Assembly: GCA_964430245.1 (NCBI GenBank) | Contig: CAYSEW010000044.1 | Coordinates: 1-15,111, forward strand | Direction of reading: 5' to 3' | Length of the DNA stretch: 15,111 nt | Source of the DNA: CAYSEW01 sp964430245 | GTDB lineage: Bacteria > Bacteroidota > Bacteroidia > Flavobacteriales_D > Parvicellaceae | Shown: positions 1 to 7,826 of the stretch, in pieces | Layout: each line of letters opens with the position of its first letter | Numbering within the stretch: position 1 is the stretch's first letter | Program-made: the position numbers and the translations under genes | Notes under the pieces: model-generated | Told to the model about the DNA's origin: nothing | What the model saw: only the letters and a program-made list of their open reading frames with translations | The model's database searches: none

Positions 1-104
1 CCTTTGACTTGTAAATGCCGTTGATTTTCTTGTGTGTATATAACATGTCCCCCTGTTATAAATAAAGGAATAAACAAATAGATCTTTAGTAAGGAATGGC
101 TCAT
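1..104 (-). CDS. 5' end of an exported protein (partial, runs off the left edge)
   Basis: On the minus strand an ATG at 104 opens a reading frame that stays open for 34 codons to the window edge. The start is MSHSLLKIYLFIPLFITGG, a Lys followed by a hydrophobic stretch like a Sec signal peptide, and then a polar segment (HVIYTQENQRHLQVK). The frame upstream of this ATG has no other ATG before a stop codon. It begins 52 bases after the stop of the CotH-like lipoprotein gene on the same strand, so the two are probably co-transcribed. There is no lipobox cysteine in the visible part, so a periplasmic or surface protein is more likely than a lipoprotein. Too little is visible to name a family. 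Confidence 0.5.
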   Translation of the reverse strand, partial: MSHSLLKIYLFIPLFITGGHVIYTQENQRHLQVK

Positions 105-156
105 TATTTTAATTATATCTAATAATGAAATTTTATAATGCTATTTTAAGAATAAA

Positions 157-3096
157 TTAGATTCCTTTTTTATAAGGCACATAAAGAGAATCCACATTAA
201 TATGTGTAATACCTATATGCAGATCATTTATATAATTGATTTTGGAATCAAGATCTAAAAGAAATAATACATCAATATTTTTTTCACTTGAGTTGTTTAT
301 TTTGATATATGCAGGACTGAATTCTGGTTTTTTCTGAAATGCTGCATAACCAACTTTACAATTAGATATTGTTATTTTTTCTATTTCTAATTTTGAGTCG
401 TCTTTAGAAGCAATAGCAATATTAGCATTATTAATATTAGCATTAATAATTTTTAAGTAAGATCTTTCTCCATTTGAAATTGCTTTGTCTTTTGCATTTT
501 CTATAGTTACATTGTCAATAGTAACATGACTTCCTGAAAGGTCAATTGCATCGTTTCCTGCTGATTTAAAAATACAATCTTTCATATTTCCATCACAAAA
601 GTCTGCGTCAAATGCATCCGATAAAGCATGGTTGAATGAACAATTAATAAGGGAAAAGTTAGATCTAATAACGTTCAATGCGTCTTCTGAATTATTATGA
701 TTAAATGAACAATGATTGATAGTTACATCGCTTTCATAAAAAGTGACAGCTCCAGTTAAAGTCCAGTTATTATTGGAGTTAGATTGAAGATGATTAAATG
801 TAACATGATCCATTTTTGAAGGGAGTTCGGCATTCAAAACAATAAGTCCCATACCAGTATTGTCAGAAGATGAAATTGAAATAGGTTGTTCTTTACTTCC
901 CTTCAAAAACACTGGAGAATAAGAAATAATTGAAGAATTATTGGTTAAATTAATCTTAGTTCCAGCTTCTATATTTAAACCCCATCCTTTTGGGATAATA
1001 ATTGATTTGTTTAATAGGTGATTTCCCTTATATAAATATATTTTTTTATTAATGCTGTCAACAGTAAAATGATCTAAGTTGTTTTTATAGTCAAAATCTG
1101 CTGTATTTTTTAAATTTTTAGAGTGGTATGGCCATTGATTTATTTTAACTGAATATGTATTTTGATTGTTTAAGGGCTGTATGAATATATATTTTGAGTT
1201 TAAAGGAATTTTTATTAATAGAGATTTTTGTTCTTTTTTATATGATTTTAATTCCAGGGGATGATCAAAGAAAATTATAGAATCTATGCTCTTACTAGGG
1301 CTATATCCAATTACTTTAACTTTAGCTAGATGGTAGTTATCCAATGTGACTTCTAAATTTTCTGCGAGTTTATTTTTTAAATACGCTTTAATCCCTATCG
1401 ACTTGAAATATTTATTATTAATATCAATGTCATTATAATTAACATCATAGCAATGATGATCATAGTATACATTGTATTTAGAGATTAATTTTCTAATATC
1501 CACAGCTTGTTTTTCTATGTAATCTAAGTTGAATTTGTAATTTGGGAATTCTTGTTGAATAATTTTTGTTAGTGAGTCACTTAATTCCCCATACTGATCT
1601 TTTATTTTATTAATATAATCCTTACTTGAATAGGTAATTAAGTAATTTTTATATAGTTCATTAAATTCTTTGTTGTTAAAGATTTGTTTTGATATATATT
1701 CACTGTTATAATTAGATTTATCTTTATTGCTATAGCCATAAATCACATCATTTATACCCTCTTCAATACCAGCGTAACAGTCAAAAGCTATATGTTCAAG
1801 TTTTTTAGTTATAGGGTCAATGTAAAACCTTTGATTGTGCCAATGATATGAATGTCTTATTTTACCTAGATCACAAAGTGCATAGAATTTAGCCATTTTA
1901 TCCAAGTCAAATACTGTGCTTAGGTCAGAGTAAAATTCTTTGTATTTAAGCATAAGCTCATTGCCAGTAACTAAATTGTTTCTTAATGTAGGAGACTTTA
2001 ATGTTCTATTTTTTTTGAATGGCATAACTTCAGCAGCTTCATAAAAAGGAAATAATGATTTGTTGTTAGGATTGTTTAAACGAGTTTCCCATAACCCTTC
2101 TTCATTAAACTTTAATATTGGTGCTTCTCTTCTTTGATTACTTTCTAGAAGCTGTTTGTCGAAATGCTCTTCACAGGCATAGATTCCTAAAGATTTGCCA
2201 TTTAGCATAACAGAGATAAAGTCATATCTGGTAGTTAAAACATCTTCTTTTTTGAATATTTGATGCATAATCCATTCTTTTAAAAAGGTTCTAGTATGAG
2301 GGCTTTGAATAGAAAAACTCTTTAGCCCCTTAAATGAATGATCTCCTTTAACTTTTATTCTAAACGACCATTTGTCATCTACTAGGTGATCTGGCCAGTC
2401 TCCTTTAAACCTCATTTCAATAGGAATTTTTTCTTTTTTATAGATTAAAGTTCCTTCAATATATTTCTTAAGACTTTTGTCTATAATTCCATTTTTTAAT
2501 GCAATTTCTCTGATTTTAGCTAATAATTCAAAGTCATCATCGGAAATAATCAATTGGATATCTTCATCTCCAAGATCAACTTTTCTTACTTTATCAAAAA
2601 CTTCAATTTTAAGATCATCATAATAGGCTGGTTTTTGATCATCATTGTGAATGTAGAATTTTAATGAATTATAGTTAGAATCTAATACATAGCTTAATGT
2701 AATTAGAATCCATTCTTCTTTTTCTGTAATAATAGCTCTACTTTTAACTTTAAGGATGGTGCCGTCATTTTTACATAGCTTTAAATATCCCCTGCTTTGA
2801 TCAGCTTTTTCCCATACTGATATAATCACTTGGTTTCCTTTTTTTAAATGCTTAATTGTATGAACTAACCCAAAAGGATTTAGTTGGTCAATTTTCGCAC
2901 TATACTTGCCACTTTTAGCATAATCACTACTTTGGTTTGCAGCGTGTTTAATTTTATGATGACTATCACAGATAAAATGACCTTCATCTATGTTTTCCAT
3001 ATCACAAGTTAATGGGTATGTAATGATTGTTTTTTCACTGCAGCCTATTAAAATGAATGAAATCAATAGAATAATAATGGTTTTAATACTGCTCAA
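157..3096 (-). CDS. CotH-kinase-like lipoprotein with C-terminal parallel beta-helix
   Basis: A 979-residue exported protein. Residues 1-19 form a lipoprotein signal peptide ending in the lipobox LIGC (Cys19). Residues about 30-165 look like a beta-sandwich of the carbohydrate-binding type. Residues about 175-545 match the CotH family in order: WSFRIKVKG and GLKSFSIQS (243-265), the VMLNGKSLGIYACEEHFD block (296-313), then HNQRFYID and the acidic FDCYAG segment (420-443), corresponding to the NYYLY and PWDLD blocks of CotH proteins. Residues about 690-950 are short beta-strand repeats with Asn/Ser turns, typical of right-handed beta-helices. CotH of Bacillus is a spore-coat protein kinase; in Bacteroidota the domain occurs in surface proteins of mostly unknown role, so kinase activity is not assured. 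The start is a TTG: no ATG lies upstream in frame before a stop, and the TTG gives a complete signal peptide. A surface or periplasmic role in binding a polymer is inference. Confidence 0.8.
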   Translation of the reverse strand: MSSIKTIIILLISFILIGCSEKTIITYPLTCDMENIDEGHFICDSHHKIKHAANQSSDYAKSGKYSAKIDQLNPFGLVHTIKHLKKGNQVIISVWEKADQSRGYLKLCKNDGTILKVKSRAIITEKEEWILITLSYVLDSNYNSLKFYIHNDDQKPAYYDDLKIEVFDKVRKVDLGDEDIQLIISDDDFELLAKIREIALKNGIIDKSLKKYIEGTLIYKKEKIPIEMRFKGDWPDHLVDDKWSFRIKVKGDHSFKGLKSFSIQSPHTRTFLKEWIMHQIFKKEDVLTTRYDFISVMLNGKSLGIYACEEHFDKQLLESNQRREAPILKFNEEGLWETRLNNPNNKSLFPFYEAAEVMPFKKNRTLKSPTLRNNLVTGNELMLKYKEFYSDLSTVFDLDKMAKFYALCDLGKIRHSYHWHNQRFYIDPITKKLEHIAFDCYAGIEEGINDVIYGYSNKDKSNYNSEYISKQIFNNKEFNELYKNYLITYSSKDYINKIKDQYGELSDSLTKIIQQEFPNYKFNLDYIEKQAVDIRKLISKYNVYYDHHCYDVNYNDIDINNKYFKSIGIKAYLKNKLAENLEVTLDNYHLAKVKVIGYSPSKSIDSIIFFDHPLELKSYKKEQKSLLIKIPLNSKYIFIQPLNNQNTYSVKINQWPYHSKNLKNTADFDYKNNLDHFTVDSINKKIYLYKGNHLLNKSIIIPKGWGLNIEAGTKINLTNNSSIISYSPVFLKGSKEQPISISSSDNTGMGLIVLNAELPSKMDHVTFNHLQSNSNNNWTLTGAVTFYESDVTINHCSFNHNNSEDALNVIRSNFSLINCSFNHALSDAFDADFCDGNMKDCIFKSAGNDAIDLSGSHVTIDNVTIENAKDKAISNGERSYLKIINANINNANIAIASKDDSKLEIEKITISNCKVGYAAFQKKPEFSPAYIKINNSSEKNIDVLFLLDLDSKINYINDLHIGITHINVDSLYVPYKKGI

Positions 3097-3125
3097 TGTA
3101 GTTTTGAATAAATAATGATTATTTT

Positions 3126-3157
3126 CAAGGATATGATTCCTTTATAAGGTATATTTT
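3126..3157. promoter_or_regulatory. Candidate divergent promoter region with overlapping inverted repeats
   Basis: The 95-base gap 3097-3191 separates the divergent lipoprotein and epimerase genes and must serve both unless each is read from further away. On the minus strand TATCCTTG (3133-3126) matches the Bacteroidota -7 box TAnnTTTG at all but one position. On the plus strand TATATTTT (3150-3157) also differs by one base. Between them are two overlapping inverted repeats: AAGGA (3127-3131) with TCCTT (3138-3142), and CCTT with AAGG (3139-3142 and 3146-3149). No -33 element is clear. The stems are short and may be chance in AT-rich DNA. Confidence 0.25.
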
Positions 3158-3191
3158 TTTATGTTTTAATTAAGGCTTCCAAAAATAATCA

Positions 3192-4214
3192 ATGCATCTC
3201 GAATATTTTCATTATCAACTGAATTTAAAATCTCCCTTTAGATTGTCAGCAGGTGTAAGAGATCATACCGACATAGTAATTATTAAGCTGTCCTATGAAC
3301 ATCATGTAGGATATGGGGAAGCAAGTTTACCCCCTTATTTTGATGAAAATATTAGAACTGTAATTTCATTTTTTAAAAAAATTGATGTTAGAAGATTAAG
3401 AGTTGATTTGCCCATCAATGAAATTCTTCAATATGTAGATGGAATTGATAAAGGTAATAATGCAGCAAAAGCTGCCATTGACATTGCTCTGCATGATCTA
3501 AAAGGAAAGATAGAAAAAAAGAGTATTTATGAGTTATATGGTTTAAATAGACCTATAGACATATCCACTTCATTAACAATTGGAATAAGCTCTTTAGATG
3601 AATTAGAAAAAAAAATAATAGATGCAGAAGGAGTGGAGTTAATCAAATTAAAACTAGGTGGTAATAATGACAAGGCTCTTATTCAAGATTATCTATCAAT
3701 TTGTCATAAACCATTCTGTGTTGATGTTAACCAGGGCTGGAATGATAAAGAAGAAGCATTGGAGTTGGTCAATTGGTTACATGAAAAAGGGGCAATTTTT
3801 GTAGAACAGCCGCTTAAAAAAGAAAAATGGAAAGAGATGGAATGGTTGTTTAAAAGATCTCCTTTACCTTTAATCGCAGATGAATCAGTAAAAAGGTTAG
3901 AAGATGTTGACAAAGTGATAGGTCGCTTTCATGGCGTTAATATTAAATTGATGAAAAGCACAGGCATTTATGAGGCCAATAGAATGATAAGTCGTGCAAG
4001 GAAATTAGACCTAAAAGTGCTTATTGGATGTATGGCTGAATCCTCCTGTGCAGTTGCTGCTGCTTGGCAGCTTTCTTCTTTGGTAGACTGGCGAGACTTG
4101 GATGCACCCTTGTTAACCTTAAACGATCCTTTTAATGGTATTAATTATAAAAATGGAAAAATTGATGTTGTAGGGTCAGTTGGTTTAGGTGTTACTATAG
4201 AAGAAGGTATTTAA
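3192..4214 (+). CDS. Dipeptide epimerase (L-Ala-D/L-Glu epimerase type), enolase superfamily
   Basis: A 340-residue cytoplasmic enzyme of the muconate lactonizing enzyme subgroup, predicted to epimerise the alpha-carbon of a dipeptide, classically L-Ala-D-Glu from murein to L-Ala-L-Glu. The barrel motifs are in order: the KxK base motif LIKLKLG (Lys152, Lys154), the metal ligands DVNQ (Asp178), VEQP (Glu205) and ADES (Asp230/Glu231), the second base region NIKLMKS (Lys252/Lys255), and the late DLDAP segment (Asp302, Asp304). In structurally studied members that DxD pair holds the substrate amino group, and it separates dipeptide epimerases from muconate and o-succinylbenzoate enzymes. Length is normal for the family. 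The NhaC-type antiporter follows 62 bases downstream on the same strand. The exact dipeptide cannot be read from sequence; murein peptide recycling is the default guess. Confidence 0.87.
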   Translation: MHLEYFHYQLNLKSPFRLSAGVRDHTDIVIIKLSYEHHVGYGEASLPPYFDENIRTVISFFKKIDVRRLRVDLPINEILQYVDGIDKGNNAAKAAIDIALHDLKGKIEKKSIYELYGLNRPIDISTSLTIGISSLDELEKKIIDAEGVELIKLKLGGNNDKALIQDYLSICHKPFCVDVNQGWNDKEEALELVNWLHEKGAIFVEQPLKKEKWKEMEWLFKRSPLPLIADESVKRLEDVDKVIGRFHGVNIKLMKSTGIYEANRMISRARKLDLKVLIGCMAESSCAVAAAWQLSSLVDWRDLDAPLLTLNDPFNGINYKNGKIDVVGSVGLGVTIEEGI

Positions 4215-4276
4215 TAGAAATTATTTTTTTAGTGTTAATTTTTATTTTAATGATATCTTTCACTTTTTAAATTTTT

Positions 4277-6052
4277 ATGGAACAATTAAAATCAAGAAAA
4301 CCTACTTTATCAATAGCATTAATTCCAATAGTATGTTTAATAGGGCTATTAAGTATAAATGTTTGGATTTATGGGGACAATACCTTGTCTGGTTCTAATC
4401 AGCTCACTCTATTGTTATCTGCAGCAATTGCAGCATTTATTGGTTATTTAATTAAAGTGCCATGGAAAGAAATGTTGGATGGTGCCATTAAAAGTATTTC
4501 TTCCGCCATGGGAGCTTTGATCATCTTATTACTTATAGGTTCCTTAGCGGGGACCTGGATGCTGAGTGGTATAGTTCCTGCAATGATCTATTATGGCTTG
4601 GATATATTAAGTCCTCAGATCTTTTTATTTGCTGCTTGCTTGATCTGTGCCATTGTTTCTTTAGGAACCGGTAGTAGCTGGTCTACTGTGGCAACCATTG
4701 GAATAGCGATGCTCGGAATAGGTTCTGCATTAGGAATTCATGAAGGATTGATTGGAGGTGCTATTATTTCAGGCGCATATTTTGGTGATAAAATGTCTCC
4801 ATTATCTGATACTACTAATTTGGCACCTGCTATGGCTGGAACAGACCTGATCAGTCATATTAAATACATGATGTGGACGACCATTCCATCTATAATAATT
4901 GCACTCATCGCTTTTTTATTGATTGGTTTTTTTTCAGATTACAATATAGATGCAGATAGCAACAAGGTTAGCTTAATGCAAGAAGCAATAGCAAGTAAAT
5001 ATTACATAACCCCATGGTTGTTTTTAGTTCCTGTAGGTGTAATTGTTATGATTGTAAAAAAGGTACCGCCAATTCCAGCATTATTGATTGGAACTCTAGC
5101 GGGGGGTGCTTTTGCAATGATTTTTCAAACTGATGTTATTAAAGAGGAAGGTTCAGCTACAAGTGCTAAAATTTTAATCGATGAAATACCTGAAAACTGT
5201 ATCATAACTATAATGCCTGAAGACATTGGTCAAGATGATTTGTCATCAGATAAAAATGAAATTCAATATAATATTTATTTAATAGATACAATTGAAAAAG
5301 ATATTGAAGGGATTCGTCCAGGTAATTATATAATTAAAATAGAAAATACACTTACAGGTTTTGTTGAAATGTCAGAATTCACAATTGATGATTATACTTC
5401 TAATGAATATTATTGGAAAAGATCAGGGACTTTATCAAATGGAATGGATAGTTTAAATTATAAAATCCATATTGGAAGAACTGAAAGTTATATTAAATCC
5501 TCTTATGTTGCTATTATGAATGCAATGACTGTTAAAGTTGCTCTAAACACTGGGAATAAAGAAGTTAATGAGTTGATTGAAACTAAAGGAATGGTTGGAA
5601 TGTTAAATACTATTTGGTTAATAATTTGTGCTATGAGCTTTGGGGGAGTAATGGAAGCAACTGGTTTATTAAAGCGTATAACTGAAAGCATTATAAATTT
5701 TGTTAAATCTAGAAAATCATTAGTGCTTACTACATCAGGGACCTGTTTATTTTTCAATGTTACTGCGTCAGATCAATATTTGGCAATAGTGGTGCCTGGA
5801 AGAATGTTTGCAAGTACCTATAAGAAATATAATTTGGATCCTAAGAATTTAAGTAGAACATTAGAAGATTCAGCAACAGTAACATCTGTATTAATACCTT
5901 GGAATACTTGTGGGGCTACTCAGTCAGGAGTGTTGGGAGTGGCAACAATTACTTATTTACCTTATTGCTTTTTTAATCTCATTAGTCCATTAATGACCAT
6001 CTTTTTTGCTTATGCAAGTATTAAGATTGCTAAATTGAAAAAGGAAGATTAG
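4277..6052 (+). CDS. nhaC: NhaC-family Na+/H+ antiporter with extra soluble insertion
   Basis: A 591-residue inner-membrane transporter expected to exchange Na+ for H+. Hydrophobic segments run through residues about 12-31, 44-60, 72-95, 113-130, 136-153, 200-218 and 248-260, and again from about 440 onward. The family signature is clear: GTGSSWSTVATIGIAM (130-145) and GAYFGDKMSPLSDTTNLAP (166-184), echoed in the second half by NVTASDQYLAIVVPGRMF (494-511) and LIPWNTCGA (539-547). Bacterial NhaC proteins are usually about 450-500 residues. The excess lies at about 292-402, a hydrophilic, strand-rich segment between FQTDVIKEEG and SYIKSSYVAIMNAM that contains GIRPGNYIIKIENTLTGF, a beta-sandwich-like pattern. 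The frame is continuous, so it is an insertion and not a frameshift artefact. The stop overlaps the stop of the oppositely oriented oxygenase gene. Substrate specificity is assigned by family only. Confidence 0.88.
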   Translation: MEQLKSRKPTLSIALIPIVCLIGLLSINVWIYGDNTLSGSNQLTLLLSAAIAAFIGYLIKVPWKEMLDGAIKSISSAMGALIILLLIGSLAGTWMLSGIVPAMIYYGLDILSPQIFLFAACLICAIVSLGTGSSWSTVATIGIAMLGIGSALGIHEGLIGGAIISGAYFGDKMSPLSDTTNLAPAMAGTDLISHIKYMMWTTIPSIIIALIAFLLIGFFSDYNIDADSNKVSLMQEAIASKYYITPWLFLVPVGVIVMIVKKVPPIPALLIGTLAGGAFAMIFQTDVIKEEGSATSAKILIDEIPENCIITIMPEDIGQDDLSSDKNEIQYNIYLIDTIEKDIEGIRPGNYIIKIENTLTGFVEMSEFTIDDYTSNEYYWKRSGTLSNGMDSLNYKIHIGRTESYIKSSYVAIMNAMTVKVALNTGNKEVNELIETKGMVGMLNTIWLIICAMSFGGVMEATGLLKRITESIINFVKSRKSLVLTTSGTCLFFNVTASDQYLAIVVPGRMFASTYKKYNLDPKNLSRTLEDSATVTSVLIPWNTCGATQSGVLGVATITYLPYCFFNLISPLMTIFFAYASIKIAKLKKED

Positions 6053-7134
6053 TTATTGTTAATGAATTTGGTAATTAAAGAATGGAAATGATGAATTCCT
6101 TTTTCCATTTTAGGTGAATATCTTCCATGTTTGTAAAATCTAGAGCTTACACCTTTTTGTACTTTTTCGACAATGTCTTCATCTTCTCTTTCTACTTTGT
6201 CTAGAATAGAACCTGCTCCATGCTCTAGCTTGGATTCATCCCAAATATAGGTTCTGAATTCAACTTTTGTAAGAGAAGGATTTAAAGGTTTCACAATATT
6301 TAAAGACAATCCCCAAGGATAAAAGTTGAACATCATATTTGGGAATATCCAGTAATAATAGGCAGCTATTTCTTTTCCATAATCTGGTGAGCTTTCAGGT
6401 AGATTAAAACAGTGCTCGCCACCAGAAGCAATACCTAATTGCAGGTTTGAATACTGGTATATTTCAGTTTGGTATTTGGAATAATCCAATGTTTTTGCTA
6501 ATTCTTTGTGAATAAATGGAATATGAAACCCTTCTAGGTAATTATCGCAATACAATGCCCAATTGGCTTTTACCAAATAATCTCTTGATGCATTTGGATC
6601 AAATATAAAATCTTCTATAGGCATCCAGCCGACTCGATCATTCATTTCTTTTATAAGCTCATCGAGTTCTATTTTAGGGTCTAAAGAAGTAAATAGGAAT
6701 TGTTTCCATTTTTTTAGTGGTACATTGGTTAGGTTGTCATCTTCTGTAGGAAAATTCTCCATTCCTTGTGTTTCAGGCATTGAAACAAATTCCCCGCAAG
6801 TGTTAAATCTTCTGCCATGGTATTTACAAGTAATGTCTTTATTTATTGAGCATGGATTTTCAATCAATATATTACCTCTATGGGTGCAAACATTAGACAA
6901 ACAATTGATCTCATTTTCTTTGTTTTTTACTAAAACTAGTGGTTCTTCGATAAAGCCATCCATGAATAAAAATGGCCATGCATTATTAGACAAAGGGACT
7001 TTAGCTTCTTCGCAAATTAATTGCCAGGTTTTACTGAATATTAAATCTTTACAATTATTTAAAGAGCTTTCAGTTTTATAGAACTCACCTTTTAAAGTAT
7101 TGGCTTTATTAATGTCTTTATTGATAGGATCCAT
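6049..7134 (-). CDS. Rieske [2Fe-2S] non-heme iron oxygenase, alpha (catalytic) subunit
   Basis: A 361-residue ring-hydroxylating-type oxygenase alpha subunit. The Rieske cluster ligands are CTHRG (Cys83, His85) and CKYH (Cys103, His106). The mononuclear iron motif lies in DNYLEGFHIPFIH: His204 and His209 are ligands, and the third ligand is probably one of the Asp residues in EREDED (about 316-320). Glu201, three residues before the first His, stands where naphthalene dioxygenase has its bridging Asp; a Glu there is known in the carnitine monooxygenase CntA. This, with the NWALYCDNYLEG context, leans toward the choline/betaine/carnitine-like branch over true aromatic dioxygenases, but the substrate is not readable. 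No ferredoxin, reductase or beta-subunit gene lies next to it, so electrons must come from a partner encoded elsewhere. The ATG start at 7134 lies just downstream of a good -7 box. Confidence 0.88.
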   Translation of the reverse strand: MDPINKDINKANTLKGEFYKTESSLNNCKDLIFSKTWQLICEEAKVPLSNNAWPFLFMDGFIEEPLVLVKNKENEINCLSNVCTHRGNILIENPCSINKDITCKYHGRRFNTCGEFVSMPETQGMENFPTEDDNLTNVPLKKWKQFLFTSLDPKIELDELIKEMNDRVGWMPIEDFIFDPNASRDYLVKANWALYCDNYLEGFHIPFIHKELAKTLDYSKYQTEIYQYSNLQLGIASGGEHCFNLPESSPDYGKEIAAYYYWIFPNMMFNFYPWGLSLNIVKPLNPSLTKVEFRTYIWDESKLEHGAGSILDKVEREDEDIVEKVQKGVSSRFYKHGRYSPKMEKGIHHFHSLITKFINNN

Positions 7135-7151
7135 AATTTAATTTTGTTCGT

Positions 7152-7159
7152 CAAAGATA
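7152..7159 (-). promoter_or_regulatory. Bacteroidota-type -7 box (TATCTTTG) for the Rieske oxygenase gene
   Basis: Read on the minus strand, TATCTTTG matches the TAnnTTTG -7 consensus of Bacteroidota primary sigma factor promoters at every fixed position. It lies 17 bases upstream of the oxygenase ATG at 7134, which would give a very short leader. About 18-20 bases further upstream the sequence is ATTTC instead of a clear TTG -33 element, so the call rests on the -7 box and its position. The rest of the 192-base divergent gap (7135-7326) is very AT-rich. For the plus-strand gene I see only near-matches with one base too few in the spacer (TATTTTG near 7281, TAATTTG near 7300). Confidence 0.4.
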
Positions 7160-7326
7160 ATAATAGTGATGATGAAATTAATTTTTTTATCGATAAATGA
7201 CTAAAAATATTAATAAAATATATATTAAGTATTCATCTATTTATTAAAATATTATTTTATAAAAATGTTTTTTGATTAGGTATTTTGAAATAATATTAAT
7301 AATTTGTTCTCCCTTAATTATTCCAC

Positions 7327-7824
7327 ATGAAATATATTTTCAGCTCTATAATTCTAATACTGTATACTTTGTTCACAATAAATTATTATTCTCAAACTAC
7401 GGGTGAGGAGTTTATTATTTCAACAGCTGGTGAAGATGCTATTATGTCAAATGGCAATCAAGTTTCTTGGACTATTGGGGAATTGGTCACTGTTACTGCA
7501 GAAATGCCTGAAAAACATTTTACTCAAGGGTTTCATCAGCCCTATATTAATGTAACAGATGTAATTGATCATCAACCTAGTTTCATGGTAAATATTTTTC
7601 CAAACCCTGCAACAGATTATCTCTTTATAAAACTTGAAACTATTAGAAAAGGAGATCGCTATCAATTATTAGATGTTAAAGGAAAACTTTTACACAATGA
7701 GCCAATAGTAAATACTGAGATTACTCTTCCTTTTAATTCCTATTCTACTGGTGTTTATTTTCTAGTATTTATTAATAATGAAAATGAGAAATTAAAAACA
7801 TATAAAATTCAAAAATCCCATTAA
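7327..7824 (+). CDS. Small secreted protein with type A T9SS sorting domain
   Basis: A 165-residue exported protein. Residues 1-23 are a Sec signal peptide ending near YYSQ. Residues about 28-71 form a short module, IISTAG then SWTIGE then FTQGFHQP, which recurs at the N-terminus of the type B-sorted protein starting at 11461. Residues about 87-165 are a textbook type A C-terminal sorting domain (Por_Secre_tail): NIFPNPATDYLFIKL, YQLLDVKGKLL, SYSTGVYFLVF, and the basic end KTYKIQKSH. The protein should cross the inner membrane by Sec and the outer membrane by the type IX system, with the domain removed during surface attachment. It has no enzymatic domain; the mature part is only about 60 residues. 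Its stop is two bases before the next start, so it is co-transcribed and probably works with the fibre protein downstream. Confidence 0.85.
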   Translation: MKYIFSSIILILYTLFTINYYSQTTGEEFIISTAGEDAIMSNGNQVSWTIGELVTVTAEMPEKHFTQGFHQPYINVTDVIDHQPSFMVNIFPNPATDYLFIKLETIRKGDRYQLLDVKGKLLHNEPIVNTEITLPFNSYSTGVYFLVFINNENEKLKTYKIQKSH

Positions 7825-7826
7825 TT

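Noticed and set aside
6725..7081. Plus-strand open frame of 118 codons antisense to the Rieske domain
   Set aside because: The minus strand encodes the CxH and CxxH cluster ligands in this stretch; the plus-strand translation shows no domain.
7261..7320. Promoter for the type A-sorted gene (TATTTTG near 7281, TAATTTG near 7300)
   Set aside because: Both lack one base in the spacer of the TAnnTTTG box and no -33 element is visible; such strings are expected by chance in this AT-rich gap.
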